Below, piece by piece: positions 20,411 through 29,518 of a stretch of DNA of 64,000 nt. The stretch comes from Streptomyces sp. NBC_00510 (GTDB lineage Bacteria; Actinomycetota; Actinomycetes; Streptomycetales; Streptomycetaceae): positions 3,357,501 through 3,421,500 of the forward strand of contig CP107851.1 in assembly GCA_036013505.1 (NCBI GenBank), given 5' to 3'. The position numbers and the translations under genes are program-made. The number at the start of each line of letters is the position of its first letter. Position 1 is the first letter of the stretch. The notes under the pieces were generated by a model. It had not been told where the DNA came from. It worked only from the letters and a program-made list of their open reading frames with translations, and did no database searches.

Positions 20411-21033
20411 GCGGTGCCGTGCGAGCGGTGGACCACGGCCTGCGCGTACGCCACCCGTACGTCCAGCCGGTCCGTCCGCACCTTGTACCGCTCGGACATC
20501 CCGTAGTACTTCAGCGACGCCGGCGAACCGACCCCCTGCCGCCAGGCCGTCCGGATGGGCAGCGACCAGGCGGAGTCCCCGGTGCCCCCGACCGCCCAGA
20601 ACAGGTTGAGGACGAGCCACAGCGGCGAGAGCAGCACGAACACCACCCACGAGGTCGTCGTCCCGCCGTGCCCGGCGAGCACCCGGCCGCCCGGCAGCCT
20701 GATCTCCCACCGCGGCCGCCACCGCGCCCGCTTCGCCGGGGTCCCCAGCTCGCCGAGTTCCTCGCCGCCCGGCCCGAGCACCGACAGCCGCCCGCCGGAC
20801 GACTGCCCGCCCACCGGCCGTACGACGAAGCCGAGCGTCTCCCGTCCGGCCAGGTCCCGGTACATCGCGAACCGTGGTTTCGCGTCGGCCCCGGAGCCGC
20901 CGGCGGGAGCACCGTGCCCGACGTACACGGTCTCGCCGCCCCGCCGGGGGCGGATGACCTTCTGCAGCTTGAACCCGGCCTGTCGGCGCTCCTGTTCGGA
21001 GGGCGGCCGTACCTGGAACGAAACGACACTCAT
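20407..21033 (-). CDS. Single-span protein in the type VII cargo operon, unknown function
   Basis: 208 residues starting MSVVSFQVRPPSEQERRQAGF. A soluble beta-rich part with RFAMYRDLAGRETLGFVVRP is followed by one hydrophobic segment (TSWVVFVLLSPLWLVLNLFWAV) and a charged tail. No family recognised. It is coupled by GTGA to the next gene and follows the 226-residue gene by 32 bp. Confidence 0.7.
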   Translation of the reverse strand: MSVVSFQVRPPSEQERRQAGFKLQKVIRPRRGGETVYVGHGAPAGGSGADAKPRFAMYRDLAGRETLGFVVRPVGGQSSGGRLSVLGPGGEELGELGTPAKRARWRPRWEIRLPGGRVLAGHGGTTTSWVVFVLLSPLWLVLNLFWAVGGTGDSAWSLPIRTAWRQGVGSPASLKYYGMSERYKVRTDRLDVRVAYAQAVVHRSHGTA

Positions 21034-21065
21034 CCGGTACTCATCCGATCACGTCCTGTCCTGTG

Positions 21066-21746
21066 TCATCCGAAGACGGAGCGGACGTCGCCGCCCGCGC
21101 CAGGCTGCTCCGGTGGGCTGCCGGGGGCGCCGCCGGAAGTGCCGCGGTCGCGTGCGAAGTGCACGCTCTGCCCGATCTCGGACATCAGCGAGACGTACAC
21201 GGGCAGGTCCGCCAGGCTCGGGGTGCTCAGCGAGAAGACGACGAGATAGCCGCCGAACGGCGACGGCACGTAGAGCTCGATGTGCAGGAACGCGAAGGGG
21301 GCCGCGATCTGTTCGCCGTCGACCTCCGTCGCGTGGAACGACACCACGGCGGGACCGCACTCCAGGTCCACCTGGTGGACGTCCCGGTGCGGCTCCAGCG
21401 AGAGCATCTCGTGCAGCGCCGCCGCCGCGATCCCCGGATCGCCCGGCTCGACCTCCTCGATGCGCACCAGCAGGTTGGCCGTGCTGATCCGGTCGTCTTC
21501 GGTGGCGAACAGGCCGAGGGCCGCGTGCAGGACTCCGTCGGCGTCCAGCGACCCGGCGACCTCGCGGTACACCGCGGCGGTGGCCTCCCGCTGGAAGTCG
21601 GTGCCGCCCGGCCAGATGCGCGCGGCCAGTTCGGCCACCTGCGCGTCCAGGGCGTCGGGCGGCAGGTGCAGCGGGATCTCGTGGAAGACGTCCGGGGACT
21701 CGAACTCGACGAGCACGCCCGGCGCCTCGTGGAGCGACGTGCTCAT
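21066..21746 (-). CDS. Conserved soluble protein downstream of a large WXG cargo, possible chaperone or immunity factor
   Basis: 226 residues starting MSTSLHEAPGVLVEFE, with no signal or membrane helix. Its mixed alpha/beta pattern ends in strands (FLHIELYVPSPFGGYLVVFSLSTPSL) and a Gly/Pro-rich tail. Its ATG overlaps the TGA of the cargo gene by one base (TGATG), so the two proteins are probably made in fixed ratio. A role in handling or neutralising the cargo is inferred from position only. Confidence 0.65.
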   Translation of the reverse strand: MSTSLHEAPGVLVEFESPDVFHEIPLHLPPDALDAQVAELAARIWPGGTDFQREATAAVYREVAGSLDADGVLHAALGLFATEDDRISTANLLVRIEEVEPGDPGIAAAALHEMLSLEPHRDVHQVDLECGPAVVSFHATEVDGEQIAAPFAFLHIELYVPSPFGGYLVVFSLSTPSLADLPVYVSLMSEIGQSVHFARDRGTSGGAPGSPPEQPGAGGDVRSVFG

Positions 21747-23179
21747 CAAAGCCTCCCGGCCGCAGGCGTGTCCGAATTGTTGAACATGTTGTAGACGCCG
21801 GTCACGATACCGGGAGCCTGCTGCGCGACCTGCGGTCCCTTGGCCCACCACGACATGGGGTCGAGCGTGCCGTCGGCCCGGATGGCCGCGCCAAGGGAGT
21901 TCTTCACGCTCTGCGGGGCGAACTTCTCCACCGCCCAGCTCAGCGCCTTCTCCTTGGCGGAGGATCCGACGGTGTCCAGGACGTGGTTGTCCCAGGCCAT
22001 CTTCATGCGGTTGCCGAAGCCCTCGGCGCTGACCATCTTGCTGCCCGGCAGTGCCTCCCGCCGCAGCAGGCCGACCTTGCCCTCCAGCTTCTCGACCGTG
22101 TAGCCGGCGTTCTTCAGCGCCCGGATCTTGGTCACGTGCTCGATGGAGGCGATGGTCCTGCCGTTCACCTTGTAGAGCTTCATCGGGATCTTGACGCCCT
22201 TCATCGCGACCTTCCCCAGCTTGCCGATGGGGATGACGCCCAGACCGTCACCGATCAGGTCCATCGCGCTGACGTCCGCGCCGCCCAGTTTCGCCGCCCC
22301 GTGCGTGGCCAGGGCGCCCAGCGACAGCGCGCCGCCCGCGAGCGCGAAGGCACCGGAGAGCGGCGGGCACCAGAGCGTGAGCAGGGAGAGGACGCCCATC
22401 ACCGTCGAGGCGATGCTGAGCCAGTCGCCGATCTGCTTGAGCAGGTCGGCGTGCTCGACGCACCAGTTCTGGATGCTGTGACCCAGCTTGGTGAACGCGT
22501 CCGCCAGTCCCTCGAAGAACCCCGTGTCGGGTGCCTTGTCGTTGGCCTTGCGCAGCCGGTCCGCGATGCCCCGGGCGTCGGACTGGTGGTGCTCCAGCAG
22601 TTCCTCGGCCCGCTTGATGATGTCCTCGAGCTCCTGCTGCGCCTTCTCCAGCTGCTTCCCCGCGGAGTCGAGGTCCTTGCCCGCCTGGTTGAGCCGGTTC
22701 GACGCCGCGTCGATCTTCGCCTGGGCGTCGGCGAGTTCGCTCTGCGTCGCGTAGTACTGGCCCGCCAGGCGCAGCGCCGGGTCCGCGGCCGCCTGGTTGT
22801 AGGCGGACGTCGCACGGTCGTAGGTGCCCTGCCCGGCCTTCTCCCGCTCCTTGGCGGCCTTGGCCTGCGCCTCGTACTCCCGGGCCTTGTGCTGGTACTC
22901 CGCCAGCTTCGAGCGCCACGACGACAGCTGGAGCGAGGCCTCGCGCAGTGCGTCCCGGCTGTCGCCCACGTAGCGCGGCAGGTCGCCGACCTTCTCGGCG
23001 AAGGCGCTCGCCGCCTCGCCCTCCCAGGTCTTGCCGCCCTTGGTGATCCCGGTGAGCGTCGTGTATGCGTTGTCCAGGCCCGTCGCGGCCCGCGAGAGCT
23101 TGGAGGTGAGGTCCTCGACGCTCTCCAGCTTCCCCGGCGCCGGGTCGAAGCCTATGGAGGGGTATTCCACCGCCGTCAT
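21746..23179 (-). CDS. Large WXG100-type candidate type VII substrate
   Basis: 477 residues. The N-terminal helical hairpin carries WEG at 52-54. Then comes a long coiled-coil region (about 85-220, rich in Glu, Lys, Gln and Ala), a hydrophobic stretch (about 255-300, LSLLTLWCPPLSGAFALAGGALSLGALA) and a basic C-terminal domain of about 150 residues without a recognised fold. The layout (secretion hairpin, long helical arm, hydrophobic segment, variable C-terminus) resembles large LXG/WXG effectors. Its ATG overlaps the TGA of the small partner gene (ATGA). Toxin activity is not shown. Confidence 0.7.
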   Translation of the reverse strand: MTAVEYPSIGFDPAPGKLESVEDLTSKLSRAATGLDNAYTTLTGITKGGKTWEGEAASAFAEKVGDLPRYVGDSRDALREASLQLSSWRSKLAEYQHKAREYEAQAKAAKEREKAGQGTYDRATSAYNQAAADPALRLAGQYYATQSELADAQAKIDAASNRLNQAGKDLDSAGKQLEKAQQELEDIIKRAEELLEHHQSDARGIADRLRKANDKAPDTGFFEGLADAFTKLGHSIQNWCVEHADLLKQIGDWLSIASTVMGVLSLLTLWCPPLSGAFALAGGALSLGALATHGAAKLGGADVSAMDLIGDGLGVIPIGKLGKVAMKGVKIPMKLYKVNGRTIASIEHVTKIRALKNAGYTVEKLEGKVGLLRREALPGSKMVSAEGFGNRMKMAWDNHVLDTVGSSAKEKALSWAVEKFAPQSVKNSLGAAIRADGTLDPMSWWAKGPQVAQQAPGIVTGVYNMFNNSDTPAAGRL

Positions 23180-23526
23180 CGCGCACCCGCCGTGGGCCGC
23201 GCCTCGGGGGACGGGGAGGGCGTGGGCTTCGGCGCCGCGCCCTGCGTCATGGCGTCGCGGATCGCCTGCTCCGTGGCCTCGTAGTTGTCCTTGGTGGCCT
23301 TGAGCTTCTCCTCGATCTGCTGCGTGCCGTCCGCGATCTTCCCGATGGCGTTGTCCCAGCTGTCGTGGAACTCGTCGCAGGCGTTGTCCAGCGCCTCGCT
23401 GCCGGTGCTCTTCGGACCCACGTCCTTCAGCGCGTTAAGCGCCTTGCGCATGTCGTCCTGACTGTCGTGCAACTGCTTCAGCAGCCGGTCGAGGTCCTGG
23501 ACCTCGACCTTGAAGTGGTCACCCAA
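23176..23526 (-). CDS. Small WXG-like helical-hairpin protein, partner of the large cargo
   Basis: 116 residues: two helices, then a Pro/Ser-rich tail (PKPTPSPSPEARP). There is no W-x-G turn; the only Trp is W57 in HDSWDNAI. A type VII export-like Y-x3-E is at 82-86 (YEATE). The start codon is TTG at 23,526 with GGGGGA upstream. It overlaps the cargo gene by four bases (ATGA). Inferred role: heterodimer partner that carries the signal for the large cargo. Confidence 0.75.
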   Translation of the reverse strand: MGDHFKVEVQDLDRLLKQLHDSQDDMRKALNALKDVGPKSTGSEALDNACDEFHDSWDNAIGKIADGTQQIEEKLKATKDNYEATEQAIRDAMTQGAAPKPTPSPSPEARPTAGAR

Positions 23527-23880
23527 TGTGTGTCCCCCGCGTGGACCGCCCGCCGTGCTTCAGCACCAGGGGCGGTGGTTTCAGCCGACCCACCGAGGCT
23601 ACCGCTCCCCCACGTGCCGCTTCACCCCCTCCCGGGTGCTCCCCGCAGGATCTCTACGTGCCCTGGCGGGGGCGCGGTTCGCGGGCGCCGTTCACGGGCG
23701 CGGCTCGCGGGCACCGTCCGGGACGCGGGGTGCACGGTGCGCCCCGGACGTGATCCGGTATGTTCGGGTGCCATTGGCATGTCCCCGCTTAGGGCGATCG
23801 CGCGGTACCGGGTTCCGGGGACCGCGCGGGCCGCGCGGTGGGCGTGCCGGGATTGCAGTCAACGGGGATGGGACAAAGGG
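23527..23880. other. 354-bp divergent regulatory gap
   Basis: No credible gene. On the minus strand TAGCCT (23,601-23,596) with GTGAAG 18 bp upstream could drive the cargo operon. On the plus strand TATGTT (23,759-23,764) could drive the gene at 23,881. The stretch between is GC-rich with several short inverted repeats. Confidence 0.4.
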
Positions 23881-24318
23881 ATGAGCACTCCCTTCGACGG
23901 TTCACAGGGCGGCGGAGCCACGCGTATGCGGCTGAACTCCGTTCCCGCGGATCCGGGAGGCGGCGGTACGTCCGCCGGAACGACGAAGGTCGACACCCAG
24001 CGCCTGGACGAGGCCGCCAACGCGCTGGTCGAACTGCGCGGTGACACCGAGAACGTCGACAACCAGGCCGACGAGGACACCCTCGGCGCCGTCACGGGAC
24101 TCAACAAGCACACCGCTCCGGGTCCGCCCGAGGGGGGCTCCTGGGCCACCGCGGGCTCCCTGATGAGCATGGATGTCCGCTGGGGCGACCAGGTCCTCGA
24201 CCTCAAGCGCATGCTGCAGGACATCAGCGACAAGCTCCACACCAGCACCGGCCACTACACCCGCGCCGAGCAGGAGGAACAGGCCCGCCAGGCCTCGATC
24301 CACACCCCCTTCGGCTAG
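23881..24318 (+). CDS. WXG-like candidate type VII substrate or partner
   Basis: 145 residues. A flexible Gly-rich N-terminus of about 35 residues precedes two helices. WGD (101-103) lies near the turn and Y-x3-E is at 126-130 (YTRAE). The protein ends in TPFG, like EsxB, which ends in NPFG. It is followed after about 95 bp by the 746-residue gene, the usual small-partner/large-protein order. Start ATG 23,881. Confidence 0.75.
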   Translation: MSTPFDGSQGGGATRMRLNSVPADPGGGGTSAGTTKVDTQRLDEAANALVELRGDTENVDNQADEDTLGAVTGLNKHTAPGPPEGGSWATAGSLMSMDVRWGDQVLDLKRMLQDISDKLHTSTGHYTRAEQEEQARQASIHTPFG

Positions 24319-24413
24319 GGGCCGCCTTCCGGCCCGGGACGCCCGGGACACGTGGCACGGCCGCAACGCAAACCCACACCCGTCCGCAGGGACGGACAGG
24401 AGCTGACGCACAC

Positions 24414-26654
24414 ATGGTGTCCATCCCCTACCTCGACAAGGCCGACCTCGGGCCGCTGTCCGACGCCGCCACCTCGTGGGGCGCGCTGCCCGCGAAGTAC
24501 GAGGCCCTCCAGCGCGAGTTCGAGCAGCGTGTGATCAACCACCTCAAGGGCCACTGGGAGGGCGACGCCGCGACCGCGGCCTTCGCCACCATGGACAAGG
24601 CCCGCACGGAGTACGAGAACGCCGCCACCGAGGCCGGCCGCATCGCCAAGCTGCTCAAGGACGCCCACACCGAGTTCGCCGCGTACCAGAAGCAGCTCCG
24701 CACCCTGCTCGACGAAGCCCGGGCCGACAGCTTCCACGTCTCCGAGGACGGGGCGATCAAGGACGTCGACTCCCGCTGGGACAGCCCGACCGCCTCCGCC
24801 GCCCCGGGCTTCGCCACCGAGCGCAAGGACAAGCTGGACTCGCTCTCCTCACGCCTGACGCGCGTGCTCGAACTGGCCACCGCCGCCGACGAGGCCGCGA
24901 GCGCCGCCCTGGAGCGCGACGCCAACGGCGACAGCCGGTCGTTCAACACCAGCGTCTACACCAGCCTCGACGCCGTCGAGGCCGACCAGGCGGCCGCGCT
25001 GATGACGAAGAAGGGGCGGCTGTCCGACGCCGAACTCACCAAGCTCGACCTGCTGCTCTCGGCGAACAAGAACGACCCCGAGTTCTCCCGGCAGTTCGCG
25101 GTGAAGACCGGCGGCGAGAACATGCTCGCCAAGTACAACGAGATCGTCACCCCGCCCGCGGGGACGCACCTGTCCAAGAGCGAGCTCGCCCGGCTCAAGG
25201 ACATCCAGAAGAACCTGGGCACCACCATCGGAACGGCCACCACCTCCGACGACCGCGCCGGCCACCCCGACCCGGCCGTCACCAAGTTCCAGGACGACCT
25301 GCTCGAGGCCGGCCGCCGCGATTTCAACGCCAACCCCACCGAGACCCCCTACGGCCTCAGCGGCTACCAGCTGACCAGCAGCCTGATGAGCCACGGGAAG
25401 TGGGACAAGGACTTCCTCCAGGCCTACGGCAACGACCTCATCACCGCCGAGGCGAACGGCGCCAACGGCGGCCAGAACCCCGACGCCTACTGGACCGGCA
25501 ACATGACCCGTTCCCTGGGGCCGGCGAACATCGGCGCGCTCGACCCCATGACGGGCTTCATGGACGCCCTGGGCCACAACCCGGCGGCCTCCACCGAGTT
25601 CCTCTCCTCCGAGTCGGAGGTCAACGGCGAGAAGGTCGACCACCTCGACTACCTGATGAAGGACCGCCACTGGCCGGAAGGCGCGGGCTTCACCGGAGAC
25701 TCGAAGAACCCCAGCGGCTACAACAACCTGGGGCACGCCCTGGAGTCGGCGACCACGGGGCACCCGTACGACACGAGCCCCTCGGCGGACACCCCGGCGC
25801 ACAACACGGCCCAGGCCCGCCTCATGGAGGAGGTCGTCCACTCCGTCTCCCAGGACTCCGAGCTCGCCCACGACGGGATGCAGGACAGCCTCGGCCGGAT
25901 GGCGGGCGAGTACATGCCGGACATCCACCAGTCCCTGACGAACGACCGCTCGGGGAACAGGGACCAGTTCTATCCGATCGGCGGCACCGCGGCGAACCTG
26001 AGCGAGCAGGACACCTCCCGCTTCCTCATGACCGTCGGAAAGGACCCGGACGGCTACGCGGCGATCAACCTCGCCGAGAGCGCGTACACCTCCAACCTCA
26101 TCGACTACCACCTGCAGCACCCCGAAGCGTTCGACGGATCCACGGACACCGCGCTGCGGGAGATCGCCAGGTCCTCCGGCGAGGTCCAGGGGAGCATCGC
26201 GATCGGCAGGCGCGAGTCGGACATCGGCGACGCCGTGGAGGCCGACAAGGCCTACAACGACGCCATGGGGAGGGCCGGCAGCTACGCGTCCGGGATCGTG
26301 GGCACCGGCATCGGTGTCGGCACGTCCTTCATCGCCACACCCGCCGTCGGCGCGGGCGTCGGCGGCGTGGCGACCACCGTCACCGGGGACCTGATCAACC
26401 AGATCGTCAGCGGTTCCGAACGGGACACCATGGGCAACGCGGTGTACTCCAGCGGCACCGACTGGGAGGACGCGAAGTACTCCACCACCGCGGTCCTCCA
26501 GGACGCCTACCGGAACTCCGCGGAGGCCCAGGGACAGGGCCACGTCGCCGACTACCAGAACATCCTGGCCAACGAGGTCGAGGTGGGCTTCCACTCCGCC
26601 GACAGCAACCTGGACGGCTACGGGCAGGACAAGAGGGGAACCGGGCAGGGCTGA
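24414..26654 (+). CDS. Very large WXG-domain candidate type VII substrate
   Basis: 746 residues. The N-terminal hairpin has WEG at 48-50, followed by a long helical region to about 180. A large central region shows conserved-looking blocks (LKDIQKNLGTTIG, MDALGHNPAASTEFL) and may belong to a Streptomyces family of uncharacterised domains. A Gly/Ala-rich hydrophobic segment (about 625-665) precedes the C-terminus. No enzyme motif was recognised. AGGAG lies 11 bp before ATG 24,414. Probably co-transcribed with 23,881-24,318 and the following gene. Confidence 0.75.
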   Translation: MVSIPYLDKADLGPLSDAATSWGALPAKYEALQREFEQRVINHLKGHWEGDAATAAFATMDKARTEYENAATEAGRIAKLLKDAHTEFAAYQKQLRTLLDEARADSFHVSEDGAIKDVDSRWDSPTASAAPGFATERKDKLDSLSSRLTRVLELATAADEAASAALERDANGDSRSFNTSVYTSLDAVEADQAAALMTKKGRLSDAELTKLDLLLSANKNDPEFSRQFAVKTGGENMLAKYNEIVTPPAGTHLSKSELARLKDIQKNLGTTIGTATTSDDRAGHPDPAVTKFQDDLLEAGRRDFNANPTETPYGLSGYQLTSSLMSHGKWDKDFLQAYGNDLITAEANGANGGQNPDAYWTGNMTRSLGPANIGALDPMTGFMDALGHNPAASTEFLSSESEVNGEKVDHLDYLMKDRHWPEGAGFTGDSKNPSGYNNLGHALESATTGHPYDTSPSADTPAHNTAQARLMEEVVHSVSQDSELAHDGMQDSLGRMAGEYMPDIHQSLTNDRSGNRDQFYPIGGTAANLSEQDTSRFLMTVGKDPDGYAAINLAESAYTSNLIDYHLQHPEAFDGSTDTALREIARSSGEVQGSIAIGRRESDIGDAVEADKAYNDAMGRAGSYASGIVGTGIGVGTSFIATPAVGAGVGGVATTVTGDLINQIVSGSERDTMGNAVYSSGTDWEDAKYSTTAVLQDAYRNSAEAQGQGHVADYQNILANEVEVGFHSADSNLDGYGQDKRGTGQG

Positions 26655-26739
26655 CCGCCGGGGCCCGGAGCGGCCCGGCCACCACGAGGGACACCGCCGA
26701 CACGATCGGCCCAGGTATCGCGGACAGGGATTACGGCAC

Positions 26740-27801
26740 ATGAAGTGGAACGACCGGATTTCGCTCCGGAAGAACGGCAGGCGCAAGCTGCTCGTCTCAG
26801 CGGTGACGCTCGTCGCCCTGGGCGCGGGATGCTACGGATTCCAGCTGCAGTATCCGGCCGCGAAGGCAGGCAGGGCGTGCGGTGGCATGCTGCCGGTCGA
26901 TCCGGTGCTGGACCTCGCGGGGAAGTCGCGGATGAGCCTGCTCGGCGGGGGCTTCGAGGTCGGCAGCCGGCAGTTCGACGTGTCCGACGACGTGAAGGAG
27001 CCCGCGGGCCTCGCCGTGCGGTGCGACGTCGGTGGCGTCGAGATATCCGTCGAGACCACGGCGGGCGCCCTCAATGCCCTCGGCGTCTACACGTTCCAGG
27101 ACGAGCAGGAGTCGCTCCCCGTGCCCTTGGACGCGGGCTGGCAGGGCTTCATGGTCACCAAGGACGCCGGAGCGACCGCGTCCGTACTGCTGAGCTGTGA
27201 CAACTGGGAGCCCGAGCAGGGCGGTGGCCTGCTCGTCGCGGCCGAGTCCCCCCACGACATCGAGGTCACCGAGTCCGTGCGCCTCCAGCTCGCCCGCACC
27301 GTGACCGAGACGGCACGGAAGGCCGCGGAGACGACCGGGTGTGCGACGAAGCCGGGGGACGCGAAGAGGCTGACGGCCCCGGCGGCGTCCGCCACGACCG
27401 TACCGGCCGCCGAGGCCGAGGGAACCTGCAAGGGGCTGACCTCCGCCACCGAGGTACGCGAGACACCGGCGGAGGCAGCGCCGGTGGAGGAGTGCGTGCT
27501 CTCGGGGCACCTGCAGCTGGCCGCCGCGTACGGCCCCTTCAACGACAACTCCCAAGCCGTCATGAACGGCGCGTACGGGGGGCACGACAAGCCTTCGGGA
27601 GTCGACGGTACGTCGGTGTGGACCTCGGCCACCTGCCCGGGGGCCCTGGGCGTCGGCTACTTCCACGCGTCGCCGGTCGACGGGAGCGACCGGCACTTCA
27701 CCTCGAAGCCGCTCACCGCCTCCGAGCGGGCCGATCTGCAGCGCTTCGCCGAGCAGTCGGCCGCCCGCCACGGGTGCGACAGCCCCGCGAAGCTCTCCTG
27801 A
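26740..27801 (+). CDS. Membrane-anchored extracytoplasmic protein, unknown function
   Basis: 353 residues. The basic N-terminus and one hydrophobic helix (KLLVSAVTLVALGAGCYGF) suggest a signal anchor; the LGAGC is not a good lipobox. The remaining domain has eight further Cys, several in spaced pairs, as expected of an exported, disulfide-containing domain. It seems to contain two related halves (first RACGGMLPVDPVL, later EGTCKGLTSATEV). It lies 85 bp after the 746-residue gene. Confidence 0.7.
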   Translation: MKWNDRISLRKNGRRKLLVSAVTLVALGAGCYGFQLQYPAAKAGRACGGMLPVDPVLDLAGKSRMSLLGGGFEVGSRQFDVSDDVKEPAGLAVRCDVGGVEISVETTAGALNALGVYTFQDEQESLPVPLDAGWQGFMVTKDAGATASVLLSCDNWEPEQGGGLLVAAESPHDIEVTESVRLQLARTVTETARKAAETTGCATKPGDAKRLTAPAASATTVPAAEAEGTCKGLTSATEVRETPAEAAPVEECVLSGHLQLAAAYGPFNDNSQAVMNGAYGGHDKPSGVDGTSVWTSATCPGALGVGYFHASPVDGSDRHFTSKPLTASERADLQRFAEQSAARHGCDSPAKLS

Positions 27802-28055
27802 CGGTCGCCGGGACCCGTTCGCGCTGCACGCGGTTCAGCGTCCGCCGGCCCGCCAGCGGGTGCGGACGGGGCCGGTGAGGCGGACGCCTCAGTCCGTGCG
27901 GGTCCCGTCCAAGCAGGGCGTCCCCTGGGGCGCGGCTGACGGGGTCGGTGGGCGCCGTCTCCGCATCCGTGTGCGGGTGGGGCGCCGCCGCCGGCGGTTC
28001 GGCGCCCGCTTCCTGATGCCCGCCCGACCCGCCCGGCCGATGCGCTCCGCCCCGG
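27802..28055. other. Convergent intergenic gap
   Basis: 254 bp between two convergent genes, GC-rich and without a credible coding frame. No single dominant terminator stem was identified by eye. Confidence 0.4.
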
Positions 28056-29429
28056 CTACTGGTTCGACCACTGCCCCGGGCCCTGCGGCTGCTGCTGGTA
28101 CGGATTGCCGCCCTGGCCCGGGTACTGCTGCTGGTGCGGCGGCTGCCCGTACTGCTGCCGGCCGTTGCCACCCCAGCCGTTGGGCGTCCCCGGCCCGCCG
28201 GGCCCTCCCGGGCCGCCACCGTTGTTGCCCTTGTTGCGGCGCGCCAGCTTCACGATCAGGAAGACGACGAGCGCGAGCACCAGCAGACCCACCACGCCGA
28301 TCACGCTGAACGCGATGACCTGCTTGCGGTCGGCGGCCGCCTGCTCGTCGTCGCTCATGCCGCCGCCGATGGCGTTGGGGGCGGAGGCGGAGGGGTCGTC
28401 CGTGGCGCCCTGGCCGTCACCGCTCTGTCCGGCCTGCAGCGACTCCGGCACCTCGAGGGGGCCGAACTCGGGCCCCGCGGGGATGTCCTGGGTCAGGGCT
28501 GCGAGGGGCTGGATGAAGCCGTAGCCGTAGTGCTTGTCCGGGAGGGACAGGCCCTTTGCGGACGGGGGCAGGCCGGCGGTCTTGGTCAGCCGGTTGACGA
28601 TCTGCCCCGCGGTCAGGTCCGGGAACTTGGCCCGGAGCAACGCCGCCGCGGCGGAGACGAAGGCCGTCGAGTCGGACGTGCCCGTACCCGATCGGTACGT
28701 GGTGTCGGACTTTCCACCGGCCGACACGATGAACGTGGCAGGCGCAGAGACGAGGATCTTCTCGCTGTAGTTCGAGTTCTCCCAGATCTCGGCGTTGTTC
28801 TTGACCCCGCCGACGGCCACGACCCCTGGATAGCCGGCCGGGTAGCCCGCCGGACCGCCGTCGTTGCCGGCGCCGACGACGATGAGGACGTCCTTCTGCA
28901 GCGCGTAGGCGATCGCCTTGGTCTCCGCCTCCTCGGCGATGGGACCGGCGAACTCCTGCGAGATGTTGATCACCGAGGCGCCATGGTCCACGGCGTAGCG
29001 GATCGAGGAGGCGAAGCCGTCGCCTTGGCGGCCGTCGTCCCTGATGTCCAGGATCTTGGCCTTCGGGGCGAGTCCCATCACGCCGTCGGCCCCGCCGGCG
29101 CCGTGGCCGTGAGCGGCGATGATCGAGGCCATGCCGGTTCCGTGATCATCGTTGGGGTCCTGGTCCGACATCCCCCCGTCAACGAAGTCCTTGCCCTTGA
29201 TCACGTTGCCCTTGAGGTCCACGTGGTCGGCGTTCACCCCGGCGTCGATGACCGCGACGGTGACTCCCTTGCCCTGCGAGACCTTCCAGATCGACTGCGC
29301 GTCGAAGGCCTCCAGTGGCCACTGGTCCTGCCGGGTCTGGTCCGCCGAGGCCGGCGACGCAGACGCGAAGATCAGTGCACTCACGAGAGCTGCGCCGGCT
29401 GCTGTGCGCAGCGTCCGTGCGAAGGGCAT
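28056..29429 (-). CDS. mycP: Mycosin-like subtilase (second copy) with Gln/Pro/Gly-rich cytoplasmic tail
   Basis: 457 residues. A signal peptide ends near ASASPASA (about 29). The subtilisin S8 triad is present: Asp in VAVIDAGVN, His in DDHGTGMAS, Ser in GTSDSTAFVSA; oxyanion Asn in GAGNDGG. A C-terminal membrane helix (VIAFSVIGVVGLLVLALVVFLIV) is followed by about 70 cytoplasmic residues dominated by Gly, Gln and Pro (ending PQGPGQWSNQ). Mycosins stabilise the ESX complex and cleave some substrates. The active-site Ser context differs from the other copy (GTSFSAPYVSG). It is the last gene of the minus-strand series from esxB. Confidence 0.92.
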   Translation of the reverse strand: MPFARTLRTAAGAALVSALIFASASPASADQTRQDQWPLEAFDAQSIWKVSQGKGVTVAVIDAGVNADHVDLKGNVIKGKDFVDGGMSDQDPNDDHGTGMASIIAAHGHGAGGADGVMGLAPKAKILDIRDDGRQGDGFASSIRYAVDHGASVINISQEFAGPIAEEAETKAIAYALQKDVLIVVGAGNDGGPAGYPAGYPGVVAVGGVKNNAEIWENSNYSEKILVSAPATFIVSAGGKSDTTYRSGTGTSDSTAFVSAAAALLRAKFPDLTAGQIVNRLTKTAGLPPSAKGLSLPDKHYGYGFIQPLAALTQDIPAGPEFGPLEVPESLQAGQSGDGQGATDDPSASAPNAIGGGMSDDEQAAADRKQVIAFSVIGVVGLLVLALVVFLIVKLARRNKGNNGGGPGGPGGPGTPNGWGGNGRQQYGQPPHQQQYPGQGGNPYQQQPQGPGQWSNQ

Positions 29430-29449
29430 CTCCAGTCCTCTCTCAGGGC

Positions 29450-29491
29450 AGTGTGGGGGTGCGACACTCCGTCGTGCCGCACCCCCACACT
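29450..29491 (-). terminator. Strong hairpin between the Gly-rich gene and the second mycosin
   Basis: Perfect 14-bp arms (AGTGTGGGGGTGCG / CGCACCCCCACACT) with a 14-base loop, in an 89-bp gap between two co-directional genes. Likely an attenuator or processing site that lowers expression of the mycosin downstream. Confidence 0.65.
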
Positions 29492-29518
29492 TTCTACATG
29501 CTGACGGGCACCGACTGA

